Source of the DNA: Hyphomicrobiales bacterium
Lineage (GTDB): Bacteria > Pseudomonadota > Alphaproteobacteria > Rhizobiales > Beijerinckiaceae
Direction: 5' to 3'
Assembly (NCBI GenBank): GCA_027489955.1
Contig: JAIXYZ010000013.1
Span: 496,001-560,000 of the forward strand
DNA: 64,000 bases
Below, piece after piece: positions 34,856 to 43,889 of the stretch (position 1 is its first letter; every line of letters begins with the position of its first letter). The translations under genes were made by a program, and so were the position numbers. A model generated the notes under the pieces. It was given only the letters and a program-made list of their open reading frames with translations, had not been told where the DNA came from and did no database searches.

Positions 34856-35413
34856 GTGACGGCCGGACCGGCCGGCATTGCGGCGGCGGGGCGCGAGGAG
34901 GCGCTCGCCCTTCTCGGCGGCCTGATGGTGAACTGGTCCAACAACGAGAGCGTGCTCATCTACCTGATGATGCATCTCATGGGGACGGACGAGAGCAGCG
35001 CCGCCATCGTCTATGCGACGCTCAACACCTCGCGGGCGCGGCTTGATCTGGTGCGCCGGCTGGCGCGGGCGAGGGTGCGGGACAGGGCCCTGCGCCGCCG
35101 GATCGACGACATCCTGGCGCGCTTCGACGCCTGCGCGAAGCTGCGCAACGAATACCATCACAGCATGTACACGCTCGACGCCCAAGGTAACCTCCGGGAG
35201 ATGCGCGCGCTCAGGCTTCGCGAGACCCGGGACCGGATGAGCTTCGGGACGCCGAGCCCGTTCGACGAGCACCGTCTCGCCGCGCTCCGTCGCCTGGAGG
35301 GCGATCTGGCGGAATTGAACCGGGACCTCTGGGCTCTCCTGCCGGACCTCGCCGCCGCCATGGACGGCGGCGCATCGCGCCGGGCCGCCCGCGGCACCGT
35401 CCCGAACCCCTAG
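34856..35413 (+). CDS. Conserved-looking hypothetical protein, helical, HEPN-like character
   Basis: 185 residues from GTG 34856 (an ATG at 34925 would give 162). All-helical, with a hydrophobic first helix containing WSNNESVLIYLMMHLMG, a basic second part TLNTSRARLDLVRRLARARV, and FDACAKLRNEYHHSMYTLD. The arrangement of a helix with an N-E pair and a later RN-x-x-H segment recalls small helical families such as HEPN, but I would not name a function. The charged C-terminal third ends in an Arg-rich tail. Confidence 0.65.
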   Translation: MTAGPAGIAAAGREEALALLGGLMVNWSNNESVLIYLMMHLMGTDESSAAIVYATLNTSRARLDLVRRLARARVRDRALRRRIDDILARFDACAKLRNEYHHSMYTLDAQGNLREMRALRLRETRDRMSFGTPSPFDEHRLAALRRLEGDLAELNRDLWALLPDLAAAMDGGASRRAARGTVPNP

Positions 35414-35444
35414 TCCGGAACGGCGCCGGGGACACTGACATGGA

Positions 35445-35789
35445 TCAGCTTTCGCGGGGCGCTGCCGGGGCCAGCACGTCGGTCGCCCGATGAGGCTGGT
35501 CCACGCCGTCGACGAAGACGATGTCGCCTTGAGAATGCGCGGTCCGCAGCGGCAGGATCCTGCAATAGGCGTCTGAGCCGTACCACCCCTCCAGCGCGGC
35601 CCGATCGGGAAACGCGATGACGATGAGGTCGCCGCCCGGCCAGTCTCCCTCCACGCGGGTCAGGGGCCCGCCATGGACGAGGAACCGGCCGCCGAACGGG
35701 GCCAGCGTCGCGTCGATGGCCTCCAGATAACGCACGATGGAATCGCCCATGGTCACGTTGCGCAACTGGGCGATGGCATAGCTCGTCAT
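35445..35789 (-). CDS. DUF1330 family protein
   Basis: 114 residues. ATG at 35789 is preceded by GGAGA. The dimeric alpha+beta barrel (ferredoxin-like) DUF1330 pattern is clear: MTSYAIAQLRNVTMGDSIVRYLEAIDATLAPFGGRFLVHGG, then EGDWPGGDLIVIAFPDRAALEGWYGSDAYCRILPLRTAHSQGDIVFVDG. The family is widespread and of unknown catalytic role. It is 25 bases downstream of the small membrane protein gene, probably co-transcribed. Confidence 0.88.
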   Translation of the reverse strand: MTSYAIAQLRNVTMGDSIVRYLEAIDATLAPFGGRFLVHGGPLTRVEGDWPGGDLIVIAFPDRAALEGWYGSDAYCRILPLRTAHSQGDIVFVDGVDQPHRATDVLAPAAPRES

Positions 35790-35814
35790 GGCAGAGGTCT
35801 CCTTACCGCGTGTG

Positions 35815-36228
35815 TTACGCGAGGGCCGGTCGGCCCGCGCCGGCACGCCGCAGCGCCATCGCCTGCAGCGCGGCGAAGGCGGCGACCGCCATGGCCTGTG
35901 CGCCGATGAAGGCGATGCCCAGGGCCGTCGGCTGGACCCAGCCGGACGCGGCGAGGACGACGCTGTCGATGACCCACAGGATGTTGATGGCGATCACGGC
36001 GCGCACGGCGATCGAGGACGGCGCCCGCTGGCTGCCGAGCCAGGCGACCCAGGCCGCATAGGGAAGCAGGACGAGGCCGGCGCCGAGCAGCAGCTGCTGG
36101 GGCAGGCCGAGATAGGGCGCCAGCAGCCGGGCGCCGCCCGCCATCAGCAGCCCCGCCGCCGCGCTGGCGACGGCGTCGCCGCCGAGGGCGAAGCGCAGGA
36201 GGGGAGTTGCGGGGATCGTCGCAGCCAT
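35815..36228 (-). CDS. Four-helix small membrane protein
   Basis: 137 residues with four hydrophobic helices (about 17-36, 43-64, 75-96, 103-125) separated by short loops, resembling small SPW/DoxX-like integral membrane proteins of unknown role. Excellent ribosome site AAAGGAGA 6 bases before the ATG at 36228. Divergent from the XRE regulator gene over 110 bases, so this gene and the DUF1330 gene are plausible targets of that regulator. Confidence 0.8.
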   Translation of the reverse strand: MAATIPATPLLRFALGGDAVASAAAGLLMAGGARLLAPYLGLPQQLLLGAGLVLLPYAAWVAWLGSQRAPSSIAVRAVIAINILWVIDSVVLAASGWVQPTALGIAFIGAQAMAVAAFAALQAMALRRAGAGRPALA

Positions 36229-36338
36229 GGTCGTCTCCTTTGGCTAGGGAACGGCATCGACCCTGCTCCCCCCGCCGCGGCCCGTCGATTAAGTCTCAGG
36301 TAATTGGATCGACCGTCCCGGCGGGGCATAAGGGGGCG

Positions 36339-37169
36339 ATGGAACCGGCAGTCCCCGACATGACGACCACACCGATCGCGCCCACGCTCCGGGCGGTCGG
36401 AGACCACATCCGCGAATGGCGGCAGCGGCGGCGCTATTCCCAGCTCGAATGCGCGCTGGAAGCGCAGATCAGCCAGAAGCACCTCAGCTTCATCGAAAGC
36501 GGCCGGTCGACGCCCAGCCGCGAAATGGTCCTGCGCATCGCGACGGCGCTCGACGTTCCCCTTCGCGAGCGCAACGCCATGATCCTGGCCGCAGGGTTCG
36601 CCCCGGTCTATCCCGAACGGGCCATCGACGATCCCGCCCTGGCGCCCGCCCGCGCTGCCATCGACCTCATCCTGAAGGGGCACGGGCCGTATCCGGCGCT
36701 GGCGGTGGACCGGACCTGGACGCTCATCGCCGCCAACGATGCGGTCGGCCGCCTGCTCACCCTCGTCGCCGATCCGGCGCTGCTTCAGCCGCCGGTCAAC
36801 GTGCTGCGCCTGTCCCTAAGCCCCGGGGGGCTCCAGCCCCACATCGTCAATATCGGCCAGTGGCGGGGGCATGTGCTGGAGCGGTTGCGCCAGCAGGCTT
36901 CCGCCACCGGAGACGACCGCCTGCGCAGGCTCCTTAACTCCCTCGCCGCGATCCCCGTGCCTGCGGGCACCGAGGATCATCCCCCGGCCTTCGGCGGCAT
37001 CGCCGTCCCGCTCCAGATCCGCGTCGGCGGCCAGGTCCTGTCGCTCATCTCCACCGTCACCGTCTTCGGCACGCCGGTGGACGTGACCCTGTCCGAACTC
37101 GCGCTGGAGACGTTCTATCCTGCCAATCCGGAGACCGATTCCGCGCTGAGGGCGCTGGCGGGACAATGA
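36339..37169 (+). CDS. XRE-family regulator with MmyB-like ligand-binding domain
   Basis: 276 residues. N-terminal helix-turn-helix (about 15-75): GDHIREWRQRRRYSQLECALEAQISQKHLSFIESGRSTPSREMVLRIATALDVPLRERNAMILAAGFAPV, a textbook XRE/MmyB start. The C-terminal MmyB/PAS-like domain (about 95-260) contains YPALAVDRTWTLIAANDAVGRLL and binds unknown, often fatty-acid-like, ligands. ATG at 36339 has AAGGGGG just upstream; an ATG at 36360 lacks a ribosome site. Likely controls the divergent membrane protein/DUF1330 pair and possibly itself. Confidence 0.9.
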   Translation: MEPAVPDMTTTPIAPTLRAVGDHIREWRQRRRYSQLECALEAQISQKHLSFIESGRSTPSREMVLRIATALDVPLRERNAMILAAGFAPVYPERAIDDPALAPARAAIDLILKGHGPYPALAVDRTWTLIAANDAVGRLLTLVADPALLQPPVNVLRLSLSPGGLQPHIVNIGQWRGHVLERLRQQASATGDDRLRRLLNSLAAIPVPAGTEDHPPAFGGIAVPLQIRVGGQVLSLISTVTVFGTPVDVTLSELALETFYPANPETDSALRALAGQ

Positions 37170-37215
37170 CGGTCCTGACGTCTTAAGACCGCGGTTCCGC
37201 CCGCTGGAGCTTCCG

Positions 37216-37932
37216 ATGCGCACTGCCCCCATCGCCTATGCCTGCGACGGTCTTCGCCTGACCGGGTTTCTCGCCGATGGGTCCGGCGGCGGTCCCGCGC
37301 CGGGCGTGCTGGTCGCCCACGAGGCGGTGGGGATCAACGACCATGTCCGCGAGCGCGCGCGGAGGCTGGCGCAGCGCGGCTACGTCGCCCTCGCCCTCGA
37401 CATGTACGGCGCCGAAGGGCTGCCGCGCGAGGAGGCGATCGCCCTGCACATCGCCCTGATGACGACGCCGGACATGATGCGCCGCCGCGCGCACGCCGCG
37501 CTGGAGACCCTGCTCGCGCAGCCGTCGGTCGATGCGGGCCGCGTGGCGGCGCTCGGTTTCTGCCAGGGCGGCATCACCTCGCTGGAACTGGCCCGCGACG
37601 GCGTGCCCCTGCGCGCCGCCATCGGCTTCCATCCGGGCCTCAAGCGTCCCGCGGGCAGCGCCGATGCGCCGATCTTGGCCAGGGTGCTGATGATGGTCGG
37701 CGGCAGCGACCCCGAAGTGCCGCCGGAGGACCGGGCCGCCTTCATCGCCGAGATGGATGCCAAGGCCGTGGACTGGCAGTTGCATGTCTTCGGCGGGGTC
37801 GGCCACGTCTACACCAATCCGGATGTCGACGCGCTGGGCGTGCCCGGCTTTGCCTACAGCCCCACGGCGGATGCCCGGTCCTGGAGCATGGCGATGGACC
37901 TGCTGGCGGAGTGCTTCGCGGAGCAGGCCTGA
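37216..37932 (+). CDS. Dienelactone hydrolase family protein
   Basis: 238-residue alpha/beta hydrolase. Nucleophile Cys in GFCQGG near 117, acid in [14 protein letters not shown] near 170, catalytic His in [27 protein letters not shown] near 198, all typical of the DLH family. N-terminal [36 protein letters not shown] is also characteristic. True dienelactone cleavage (chloroaromatic degradation) is unproven because no catechol pathway genes are nearby. It lies 46 bases downstream of the XRE gene. GGAG precedes the ATG. Confidence 0.9.
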   Translation: MRTAPIAYACDGLRLTGFLADGSGGGPAPGVLVAHEAVGINDHVRERARRLAQRGYVALALDMYGAEGLPREEAIALHIALMTTPDMMRRRAHAALETLLAQPSVDAGRVAALGFCQGGITSLELARDGVPLRAAIGFHPGLKRPAGSADAPILARVLMMVGGSDPEVPPEDRAAFIAEMDAKAVDWQLHVFGGVGHVYTNPDVDALGVPGFAYSPTADARSWSMAMDLLAECFAEQA

Positions 37933-38044
37933 CGTCAGGTCAAAATCCCATTCTGGACAGAGACTTACGCCCGCTTCGTCAAGCGCAGCGGAGGAACACC
38001 TGACCCCGCCGCCCATTGTCCTGCCAACCAAGGGAGGACAGGCG

Positions 38045-39217
38045 ATGAAGGCATTGTGCTGGCACGGCAAGGGCGACATCCGCTGCGACAGCGTGGACGA
38101 CCCGCGCATCGAGGACGACGGCGACGTCATCATCAAGGTCACGGCCTGCGCGATCTGCGGGTCCGATCTGCACCTCTATGACGGCTTCATGCCGACGATG
38201 GAGAGTGGCGACATCCTCGGTCACGAGACGATGGGCGAGGTGGTCGAGATCGGACGGGGGGTGAAGAACCTCAAGGTCGGCGACAGGGTCGTCGTCCCGT
38301 TCAACATCGCCTGCGGAGACTGCTTCTTCTGCCGCAAGCAGATGTTCTCGCTCTGCGACCGGTCGAACCCCAATGCGCATATCGCCCGCAAGGCGATGGG
38401 GCACTCGCCGTCCGGCCTCTTCGGCTATTCCCACATGCTCGGCGGCTTCTCCGGCGGGCAGGCCGAATATCTGCGCGTTCCCTACGCCGATGTCGGCCCG
38501 ATCAAGGTGCCGGACGGCATTCCCGACGAGCAGGTCCTGTTCCTGTCGGACATCTTCCCCACGGGCTACATGGCGGCCGAGAATGCCGGGATCGAGCCGG
38601 GCGACACTGTGGCCGTCTGGGGCGCGGGCCCGGTGGGGCAGTTCACCATCCAGAGCTGCTGGATGCTGGGCGCCGGCCGCGTCATCGCCATCGACAACGT
38701 GCCCGAACGGCTCGCCATGGCGGAGAGCCACGGCAAGGCGGAGACCGTCAACTTCGACGATTGCGACGTCTACGACCGGCTGATGGAGATGACGGACGGG
38801 CGCGGCCCCGATCGGTGCATTGATGCCGTCGGCACCGAGGCGCATGCCGACGCGACATGGGATTCTGTGCTCGATGCCGCCAAGGCGGCCGTCTATCTTG
38901 GCACCGACCGGCCGCATGTCCTGCGGCAGGCGATCATGAGCTGCCGGAAGGGCGGCACCATCTCCGTCCCTGGCGTCTATGTCGGCTTCCTGGACAAGAT
39001 CCCCTTCGGCGCCCTGATGAACAAGGGCCTGACCCTCCGCACCGGCCAGACCCATACCCACCGCTACATGGCGCCGCTGCTGGAGAAGATCGTCGGCGGG
39101 GAGATCGATCCGTCCTTCGTGATCACCCACACGGCGACGCTGGACGACGGCCCCGACCTGTACAAGACGTTCCGGGACAAACAGGACGGCTGCATCAAGG
39201 TCGTGATGAAACCCTGA
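38045..39217 (+). CDS. Zinc-dependent alcohol dehydrogenase (MDR family)
   Basis: 390 residues; NAD(P)-linked medium-chain dehydrogenase. Catalytic zinc ligands C38, H60 and E61 (ICGSDLH, GHE), structural zinc Cys 90, 93, 96 and 104 ([17 protein letters not shown]), and the Rossmann motif [15 protein letters not shown] near 200. The long form and wording ([28 protein letters not shown]) match the subgroup often called glutathione-independent formaldehyde or threonine-like dehydrogenase. Substrate is undetermined. ATG at 38045 has GGGAGG 7 bases upstream. Followed by a 257-base gap carrying a CA microsatellite. Confidence 0.92.
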   Translation: MKALCWHGKGDIRCDSVDDPRIEDDGDVIIKVTACAICGSDLHLYDGFMPTMESGDILGHETMGEVVEIGRGVKNLKVGDRVVVPFNIACGDCFFCRKQMFSLCDRSNPNAHIARKAMGHSPSGLFGYSHMLGGFSGGQAEYLRVPYADVGPIKVPDGIPDEQVLFLSDIFPTGYMAAENAGIEPGDTVAVWGAGPVGQFTIQSCWMLGAGRVIAIDNVPERLAMAESHGKAETVNFDDCDVYDRLMEMTDGRGPDRCIDAVGTEAHADATWDSVLDAAKAAVYLGTDRPHVLRQAIMSCRKGGTISVPGVYVGFLDKIPFGALMNKGLTLRTGQTHTHRYMAPLLEKIVGGEIDPSFVITHTATLDDGPDLYKTFRDKQDGCIKVVMKP

Positions 39218-39340
39218 TCCGTTTCGCGGACTGACACACCGAACGGCGCGATGATGCGAATTGTCGCGCCGCGAAACGTCGCGAACGGCCCGATTTCTGC
39301 CGATTTTCCTCCTCCGCACCGCCTTGCCGGAGCGGCGATG

Positions 39341-39367
39341 CACACACACACACACACACACACACAC
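39341..39367. repeat. (CA)13 dinucleotide microsatellite
   Basis: Thirteen uninterrupted CA units plus one C, between the dehydrogenase and lysR genes, 108 bases upstream of the lysR ATG. Long alternating purine-pyrimidine tracts are rare in GC-rich bacterial genomes and prone to slippage. Confidence 0.98.
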
Positions 39368-39474
39368 CCGCATCGATGCCGAGACGTTGTGCACAATCCT
39401 TGCATGCCGCTCGGCTCGGGATGATGCTAGTGGCGGGGCTCCGGCTTCGCTTGCGGCCCCGTGCAGGACGGGTG

Positions 39475-40461
39475 ATGGACCTTCGGCAGCTCAAGTACTT
39501 CGTCGCGGTCGCGAGGAACGGCAGCTTCTCGAAGGCTTCGTCGTGGCTGCACGTCTCCCAGCCCGCGATATCCGAGCAGATCGCCGCGCTCGAGGCGGAA
39601 CTGGGCGTCAAGCTGTTCACCCGGCACAGCCGCGGGATCATGACGACGCCCCAGGGCCTGTCCTTCCTGGCCCGCGCGGAACAGGCGCTGGAACTGCTGG
39701 AGACCGCCAAGGGCGAGCTCACCCAGGAGAACTCCGCCGCCAAGGTGTCCGTGCGGCTCGGCCTGCCCACCACCATCACCGCCGCGCTCGCGATCCAGCT
39801 TCTGGAGACCAGCCGCCAGCAGATGCCCCGCGTGTCCCTCAAGATCATCGAGGGCATGACCGGGCACCTTGAAGGCTGGCTCGACAACGAGGATCTGGAC
39901 CTTGCGGTCCTCTTCGGCAGGCCGGGCAATCCGGCATCCAGCCTGTCCCGCCGCTTCGGCTACGAGAAGCTCTATCTCATCGGGCATGCGACGCCGGCGG
40001 TGGAGCATCTGGATGCCGTGGAGTTCCAGGATCTGGTGCCGCTGCCGCTGATCCATTCCACGACCGGCCACCAGCTGCGCCAGCTTCTCGACCAGCGCGC
40101 CGCCATGCTGCGCCAGCCGCTTAACCTCATCGCCGAAATCGATTCCCTGCCGCAGATCAAGAACATGGTGTTCCAGGGCAGCGGCTTCACCATCCTGCCG
40201 CGCACCTCCCTGACACGGGACTGGGTGGGCGGCCAGGTGCGCTACTGGCCCATCGTCGATCCGGACTGCGTGCTGAGTCTGCATCTGCTGCCGTCGGCCA
40301 AATTCCTGCGCCAGCCCGGCTCGGCCGAGGTCATGACCACGATCGAGTCCCTGATGCGCACGCTCATCGACCGGGGCGACTGGCTCCAGGCCCCGGACGA
40401 TCGTCCGGTGGAGGAGCGCCTCGTTCCCGCTATCGGCGGGACCGATAGGGAGGGCCGATAG
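39475..40461 (+). CDS. LysR-family transcriptional regulator
   Basis: 328 residues. N-terminal winged helix MDLRQLKYFVAVARNGSFSKASSWLHVSQPAISEQIAALEAELGVKLFTRHSRGIMTTPQG, then the effector-binding domain (about 92-300), as usual. ATG at 39475 has AGGACGGG upstream; the frame is open back through the microsatellite without similarity. It precedes the catabolic operon on the same strand, 92 bases away, so is its presumed regulator; the wording of the effector domain resembles CynR/NAC-type LTTRs but does not fix a ligand. Confidence 0.93.
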   Translation: MDLRQLKYFVAVARNGSFSKASSWLHVSQPAISEQIAALEAELGVKLFTRHSRGIMTTPQGLSFLARAEQALELLETAKGELTQENSAAKVSVRLGLPTTITAALAIQLLETSRQQMPRVSLKIIEGMTGHLEGWLDNEDLDLAVLFGRPGNPASSLSRRFGYEKLYLIGHATPAVEHLDAVEFQDLVPLPLIHSTTGHQLRQLLDQRAAMLRQPLNLIAEIDSLPQIKNMVFQGSGFTILPRTSLTRDWVGGQVRYWPIVDPDCVLSLHLLPSAKFLRQPGSAEVMTTIESLMRTLIDRGDWLQAPDDRPVEERLVPAIGGTDREGR

Positions 40462-40474
40462 CAGGCTTCGGCAA

Positions 40475-40502
40475 TCCGTATTTTTCATCCGCGATACACG
40501 GA
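40475..40502. promoter_or_regulatory. Possible LysR operator upstream of the catabolic operon
   Basis: TCCGT at 40475-40479 and ACGGA at 40498-40502 form an interrupted inverted repeat in the lysR-SDR gap, with an AT-rich stretch between. Placement fits an LTTR site but the arms are only 5 bases. Confidence 0.3.
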
Positions 40503-40553
40503 GTCATCGTCCCGTCACAGACCACGCAACCTCACGTGGAAGGCCGACGCACG

Positions 40554-41300
40554 ATGCTTCTTTCCGGCAAGACCATCCTGGTCACGGGCGCCGCGGCGCC
40601 CCGGGGCATCGGCCGGGCCGCCTGCCGCCTGGGGGCGGAGCACGGCGCCACAATCATCGCGGTCGATCGGGACCAGGATGGCCTCGCCGACCTGAAGAAC
40701 GCCCAGCCGGGCCTTGCCACCACCATCACCTGCGACCTCTCCCGCGAGCACGAATGCCAGGCGGCTGCCGATCATGTGGCGGCGCTCGGAGGCTGCGACG
40801 CGATCATCCACTGCGCCGGCATCGCCGAGCCGATGTTCCTGCCCGAGCTCGACCGGGCCCGCTACGACCGCATGCTGGACGTCAACCTGTGGGGCACGCT
40901 GCAGCTCCTGAAGGCGATGGCGCCGGCCATGGCGGCCCGCAAGGCCGGGTCCATCGTCTGCCTGTCATCGCTTGCCGCCGAGCGCGGCGGCGGCTTCGTG
41001 GGCGGCCTCCACTACACCGCCTCCAAGGCCGCCATCCTCGGCGTGGTGAAGAGCCTCGCCCGCGAGCTCGGGCCCAGCAACGTCCGCGTCAACGCCGTCT
41101 GCCCGGGCCTGGTCGACACCGACATGACCGCGCCCTTCATGGCGGCGGACGTGCGCGCGCAGCTCGCCAAGCAGGCCGTCCTGGGCCGCATGGCCAGCGC
41201 CGACGACGTCGCCGGCGTCTGCCTTTTCCTTGCATCCGACCTCTCGGCCTACGTCACCGGCGCCACGATCGACGTGAACGGCGGCCTGCACATCCACTGA
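40554..41300 (+). CDS. Short-chain dehydrogenase/reductase
   Basis: 248 residues, classical SDR. Cofactor loop TGAAAPRGIG at 11-20 (an insertion relative to the usual TGxxxGIG), an Asp after strand 2 (VDRDQDG) suggesting NAD(H), NAG-equivalent HCAGIAE, catalytic Ser in CLSSLAAE, YTASK active site (Tyr and Lys) near 158-162, and C-terminal FLASDLSAYVTGATIDVNGG. ATG at 40554 chosen over a GTG at 40536 because it fits the fold start and has GGAAGG upstream. First gene of the catabolic operon. Confidence 0.9.
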   Translation: MLLSGKTILVTGAAAPRGIGRAACRLGAEHGATIIAVDRDQDGLADLKNAQPGLATTITCDLSREHECQAAADHVAALGGCDAIIHCAGIAEPMFLPELDRARYDRMLDVNLWGTLQLLKAMAPAMAARKAGSIVCLSSLAAERGGGFVGGLHYTASKAAILGVVKSLARELGPSNVRVNAVCPGLVDTDMTAPFMAADVRAQLAKQAVLGRMASADDVAGVCLFLASDLSAYVTGATIDVNGGLHIH

Positions 41301-41313
41301 CACGGAGCCTTCC

Positions 41314-42144
41314 ATGCCTTTCGTCGAAACCAACGGGATCAGGACCTATTACGACCGGTTCGGCAGCGGCGACCCGCTCGTCCTGATCGGCGGCTCCGTC
41401 TTCGGCCGCCGCAACTGGGCCATGGCCTGGGATGCGTTCAAGGCCGAGTTCGACGTCATCTCCTTCGACCAGCGCGGCTACGGCCGGTCCGACCGTCCGC
41501 TCGAGCGCTACACGATGGACGTGTGGGTCGACGACATCGCCGCGATGCTCGACGAACTGGGCATCAAGCGGGCCCACATCGCGGGGACCTCGATGGGCGC
41601 GATGGTCGCGCTCGCCTTTGCCGGCAAGTATCCCGACCGGTGCCTGGGCGTGGTCAGCGACTGCCCGCTCGTCAAGCCGGACCGCATGCGCCGGATGATG
41701 TTCCAGACCTGGCGCGCCATGGCCCAGATCTTCGGCTGCGGCGACATCTTCGCCGACCATCTGGTCACGCAGGCGGTCAGCGCCGACCTGATCGACAGCG
41801 ACCGCGCCGACGCGGTCATCGCCAACGTCCGCGACCTCATCACCCAGAACTCCGTCGAGACCGTCGTCCAGGCGTGCCTGATGATGGAGGAACTCGACCT
41901 CACGGAGACCGTGAAGCAGATCGAGTCGCCGGTCCTCGTGATCGCCTCCACCCTCGATTACCTGACGCCCTGGCAGACGGCGAAGTCCGGCGCGGGCTCC
42001 GAATACTTGGTCCAGAACCTGAAGCGGCACGAGCTGAAGGTATACGACGACGCTGGACACGCCGATCTTCTCGAAAAGAAGGAAATCACAATTCCTCTGA
42101 TCATCGATTTTCTGAAGAGATCCGGGAAGGAATTCCGGAACTGA
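41314..42144 (+). CDS. Alpha/beta hydrolase
   Basis: 276 residues. Nucleophile S93 in GTSMGA, acid in STLDYLTP near 213, His in DDAGHADL near 250. The N-terminal half IRTYYDRFGSGDPLVLIGGSVFGRRNWAM and FDQRGYGRSD resembles 3-oxoadipate enol-lactonase and related C-C or ester hydrolases. It starts 13 bases after the SDR. Substrate presumably an ester, lactone or C-C bond intermediate of the pathway, not established. Confidence 0.88.
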   Translation: MPFVETNGIRTYYDRFGSGDPLVLIGGSVFGRRNWAMAWDAFKAEFDVISFDQRGYGRSDRPLERYTMDVWVDDIAAMLDELGIKRAHIAGTSMGAMVALAFAGKYPDRCLGVVSDCPLVKPDRMRRMMFQTWRAMAQIFGCGDIFADHLVTQAVSADLIDSDRADAVIANVRDLITQNSVETVVQACLMMEELDLTETVKQIESPVLVIASTLDYLTPWQTAKSGAGSEYLVQNLKRHELKVYDDAGHADLLEKKEITIPLIIDFLKRSGKEFRN

Positions 42145-42193
42145 CTGTCTCAACGGCTGCAACAGCAGCCTTCGACAAGAAAGGGGAACAGAG

Positions 42194-43267
42194 ATGAGCT
42201 TCAAACAGATCGTCACCGGCGCCGTCCTCGGCACCGCCCTCGTCGCGGCCTCGGCCGCCAGCGCCCAGCAGACCCTCTCGATCCGCCTGGGCTCGGGCCA
42301 CCCGATGCAGGCGGTGGAATACACCCAGGCCGCCCACAATTACCTGGTGCCCGAGCTGATCAAGCGCGCCAAGGAGAAGGGCGTCACCCTGCGCATCCAG
42401 GAGCTGCACGGCGGCACCGTGGCCAAGCTCACCGAAGTGTTCGAGGCCACCCGCGACGGCCTGCTCGACATGGGGCTGTGGGCCTACGCGTTCGAGCCGA
42501 CCGACGCGTTCCTGCAGAGCTTCAACTTCTACCTGCCGTTCAACTCGCCCGATCCGCTCAAGGTGACCCAGGCGAGCCGCAAGACCTTCGAGCAGTTCCC
42601 GCAGCTCACCAAGGTCTTCGAGGAGAAGCATAACCAGAAGTGGCTCGGCACGGCCTGCGTCGGCAATTACGGCCTCGGCACCAGCTTCGCCTGGGACAAG
42701 GTCGAGGACCTGAAGGGCCACAAGATCGCCGGCGCCGGCGCCAACCTCAACTGGATCGTGGGCGCGACGCCCGTCGCCTCGAACCTGAACGAGGCCTACA
42801 ACGCCATCCAGAGCGGCGTGTACGAGGGCTACATCATCTTCCCGGGCTCCTGGTACGGCTTCAAGCTGCACGAGGTCGGCAAGCACTTCATGAAGGTCGA
42901 CTTCGGGTCCATGGCCATCCAGGCCGTGACGGTAAACCTGAACACCTGGAAGAAGATGTCGCCCGAGCTCCAGCAGATCTTCATCGACGTGGTGAAGCAG
43001 TACGAGATCGAGACGGCCAAGATCTGCGAGAAGTTCAGCATCGACGGCGAGGCCCAGCTCAAGAGCGCCGGCGTCACCGTCAAGCAGCTCTCCGACGCCG
43101 AGAAGGCCAAGTGGTGCGACCTGGTGAAGACCTGGCCGAATTCCATGGCGCAGGAAGCCGTCAAGCGCGGCCAGCCCGGCCCCGAGGTCATGAACTTCTA
43201 CATCAAGACCATCGAGGAAATGGGCCACAAGTTCCCCTGCAAGTACGAGATCACGGCCGCGAAATAG
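42194..43267 (+). CDS. TRAP transporter substrate-binding protein (DctP family)
   Basis: 357 residues with a Sec signal peptide (MSFKQIVTGAVLGTALVAASAASA, cleavage about 24). It is the periplasmic receptor of a TRAP transporter, recognised by position and by the DctP pattern: IRLGSGHPMQAVEYTQ, GGTVAKLTEVFEATRDGLLDMGLWAY, LKGHKIAGAGANLNW and a long C-terminal helix. Four Cys are present in the mature part. Family ligands are usually carboxylates bound by a conserved Arg; here K/R-rich sites remain but the ligand cannot be read off. Divergent enough from C4-dicarboxylate DctP to suggest another substrate. Confidence 0.9.
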   Translation: MSFKQIVTGAVLGTALVAASAASAQQTLSIRLGSGHPMQAVEYTQAAHNYLVPELIKRAKEKGVTLRIQELHGGTVAKLTEVFEATRDGLLDMGLWAYAFEPTDAFLQSFNFYLPFNSPDPLKVTQASRKTFEQFPQLTKVFEEKHNQKWLGTACVGNYGLGTSFAWDKVEDLKGHKIAGAGANLNWIVGATPVASNLNEAYNAIQSGVYEGYIIFPGSWYGFKLHEVGKHFMKVDFGSMAIQAVTVNLNTWKKMSPELQQIFIDVVKQYEIETAKICEKFSIDGEAQLKSAGVTVKQLSDAEKAKWCDLVKTWPNSMAQEAVKRGQPGPEVMNFYIKTIEEMGHKFPCKYEITAAK

Positions 43268-43347
43268 CGTCCTGATCTTGCACGAAGCGGCCGGCGTCCC
43301 CCCGGCGCCGGCCGCCCCCCTCACTACCTGCTGAACCGGAGGCTGCC

Positions 43348-43854
43348 ATGGCCGCGCTCGACCGCATCCTCGACAGGATCGCCCGGACGATGAAGCTCGT
43401 CGCCGCGGTGTGGCTGTTCCTGCTCTCGATCTTCATCCTGATCGAGGTGCTGGCCCGGCTGGCCAATATCTCCCTGGCGGGTCTGAAGGAGGTCGTGGCG
43501 AATTCCATCGTCGTCATAGCCTTCCTGCAGCTGCCCTACACGGTCCGCATCGGCGGCATGCTGCGCGCCGAGCTCATCGACGACATGGTGCCCGGCTCGG
43601 TCTCCCTGGTGCTCCGGCGCCTGGCCTTCCTGCTCGGCGCGCTGCTCTTCGGCGCCGTCGCCTATGCGGGCTGGACGCCGATGCTGCGGGCCTGGGCGAC
43701 CGGGGAATACGAAGGCGAGGGCGGCTTTCGGGTCGTCACCTATCCCGTGCGCACAGCCATCGTCCTGTGCAGCGCCCTCGGTGCCCTGAACTTCCTGATG
43801 CTCGCCCTTGGCGTCGGCCCCCGTGAGGCGGCCGAGAGCCAGCCCTCGCACTGA
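43348..43854 (+). CDS. TRAP transporter small membrane subunit (DctQ)
   Basis: 168 residues with four hydrophobic helices (about 17-37, 48-67, 88-108, 132-155) and the DctQ pattern EVLARLANISLAGLKEVVANSIVVIAFLQLPYTVRIGGMLRAELI. Lies between the binding protein and the large permease; SD-like GGAGG precedes the ATG. Confidence 0.92.
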   Translation: MAALDRILDRIARTMKLVAAVWLFLLSIFILIEVLARLANISLAGLKEVVANSIVVIAFLQLPYTVRIGGMLRAELIDDMVPGSVSLVLRRLAFLLGALLFGAVAYAGWTPMLRAWATGEYEGEGGFRVVTYPVRTAIVLCSALGALNFLMLALGVGPREAAESQPSH

Positions 43855-43889
43855 CGCCTCCGCGCCCTCGAACGCACCGGAACATCGCC

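Noticed and set aside
39261-39872. Frame with a Thr-His repeat through the CA tract
   Set aside because: Weak TTG start, no family; continues as a shadow of lysR. Kept only as part of the slippage idea.
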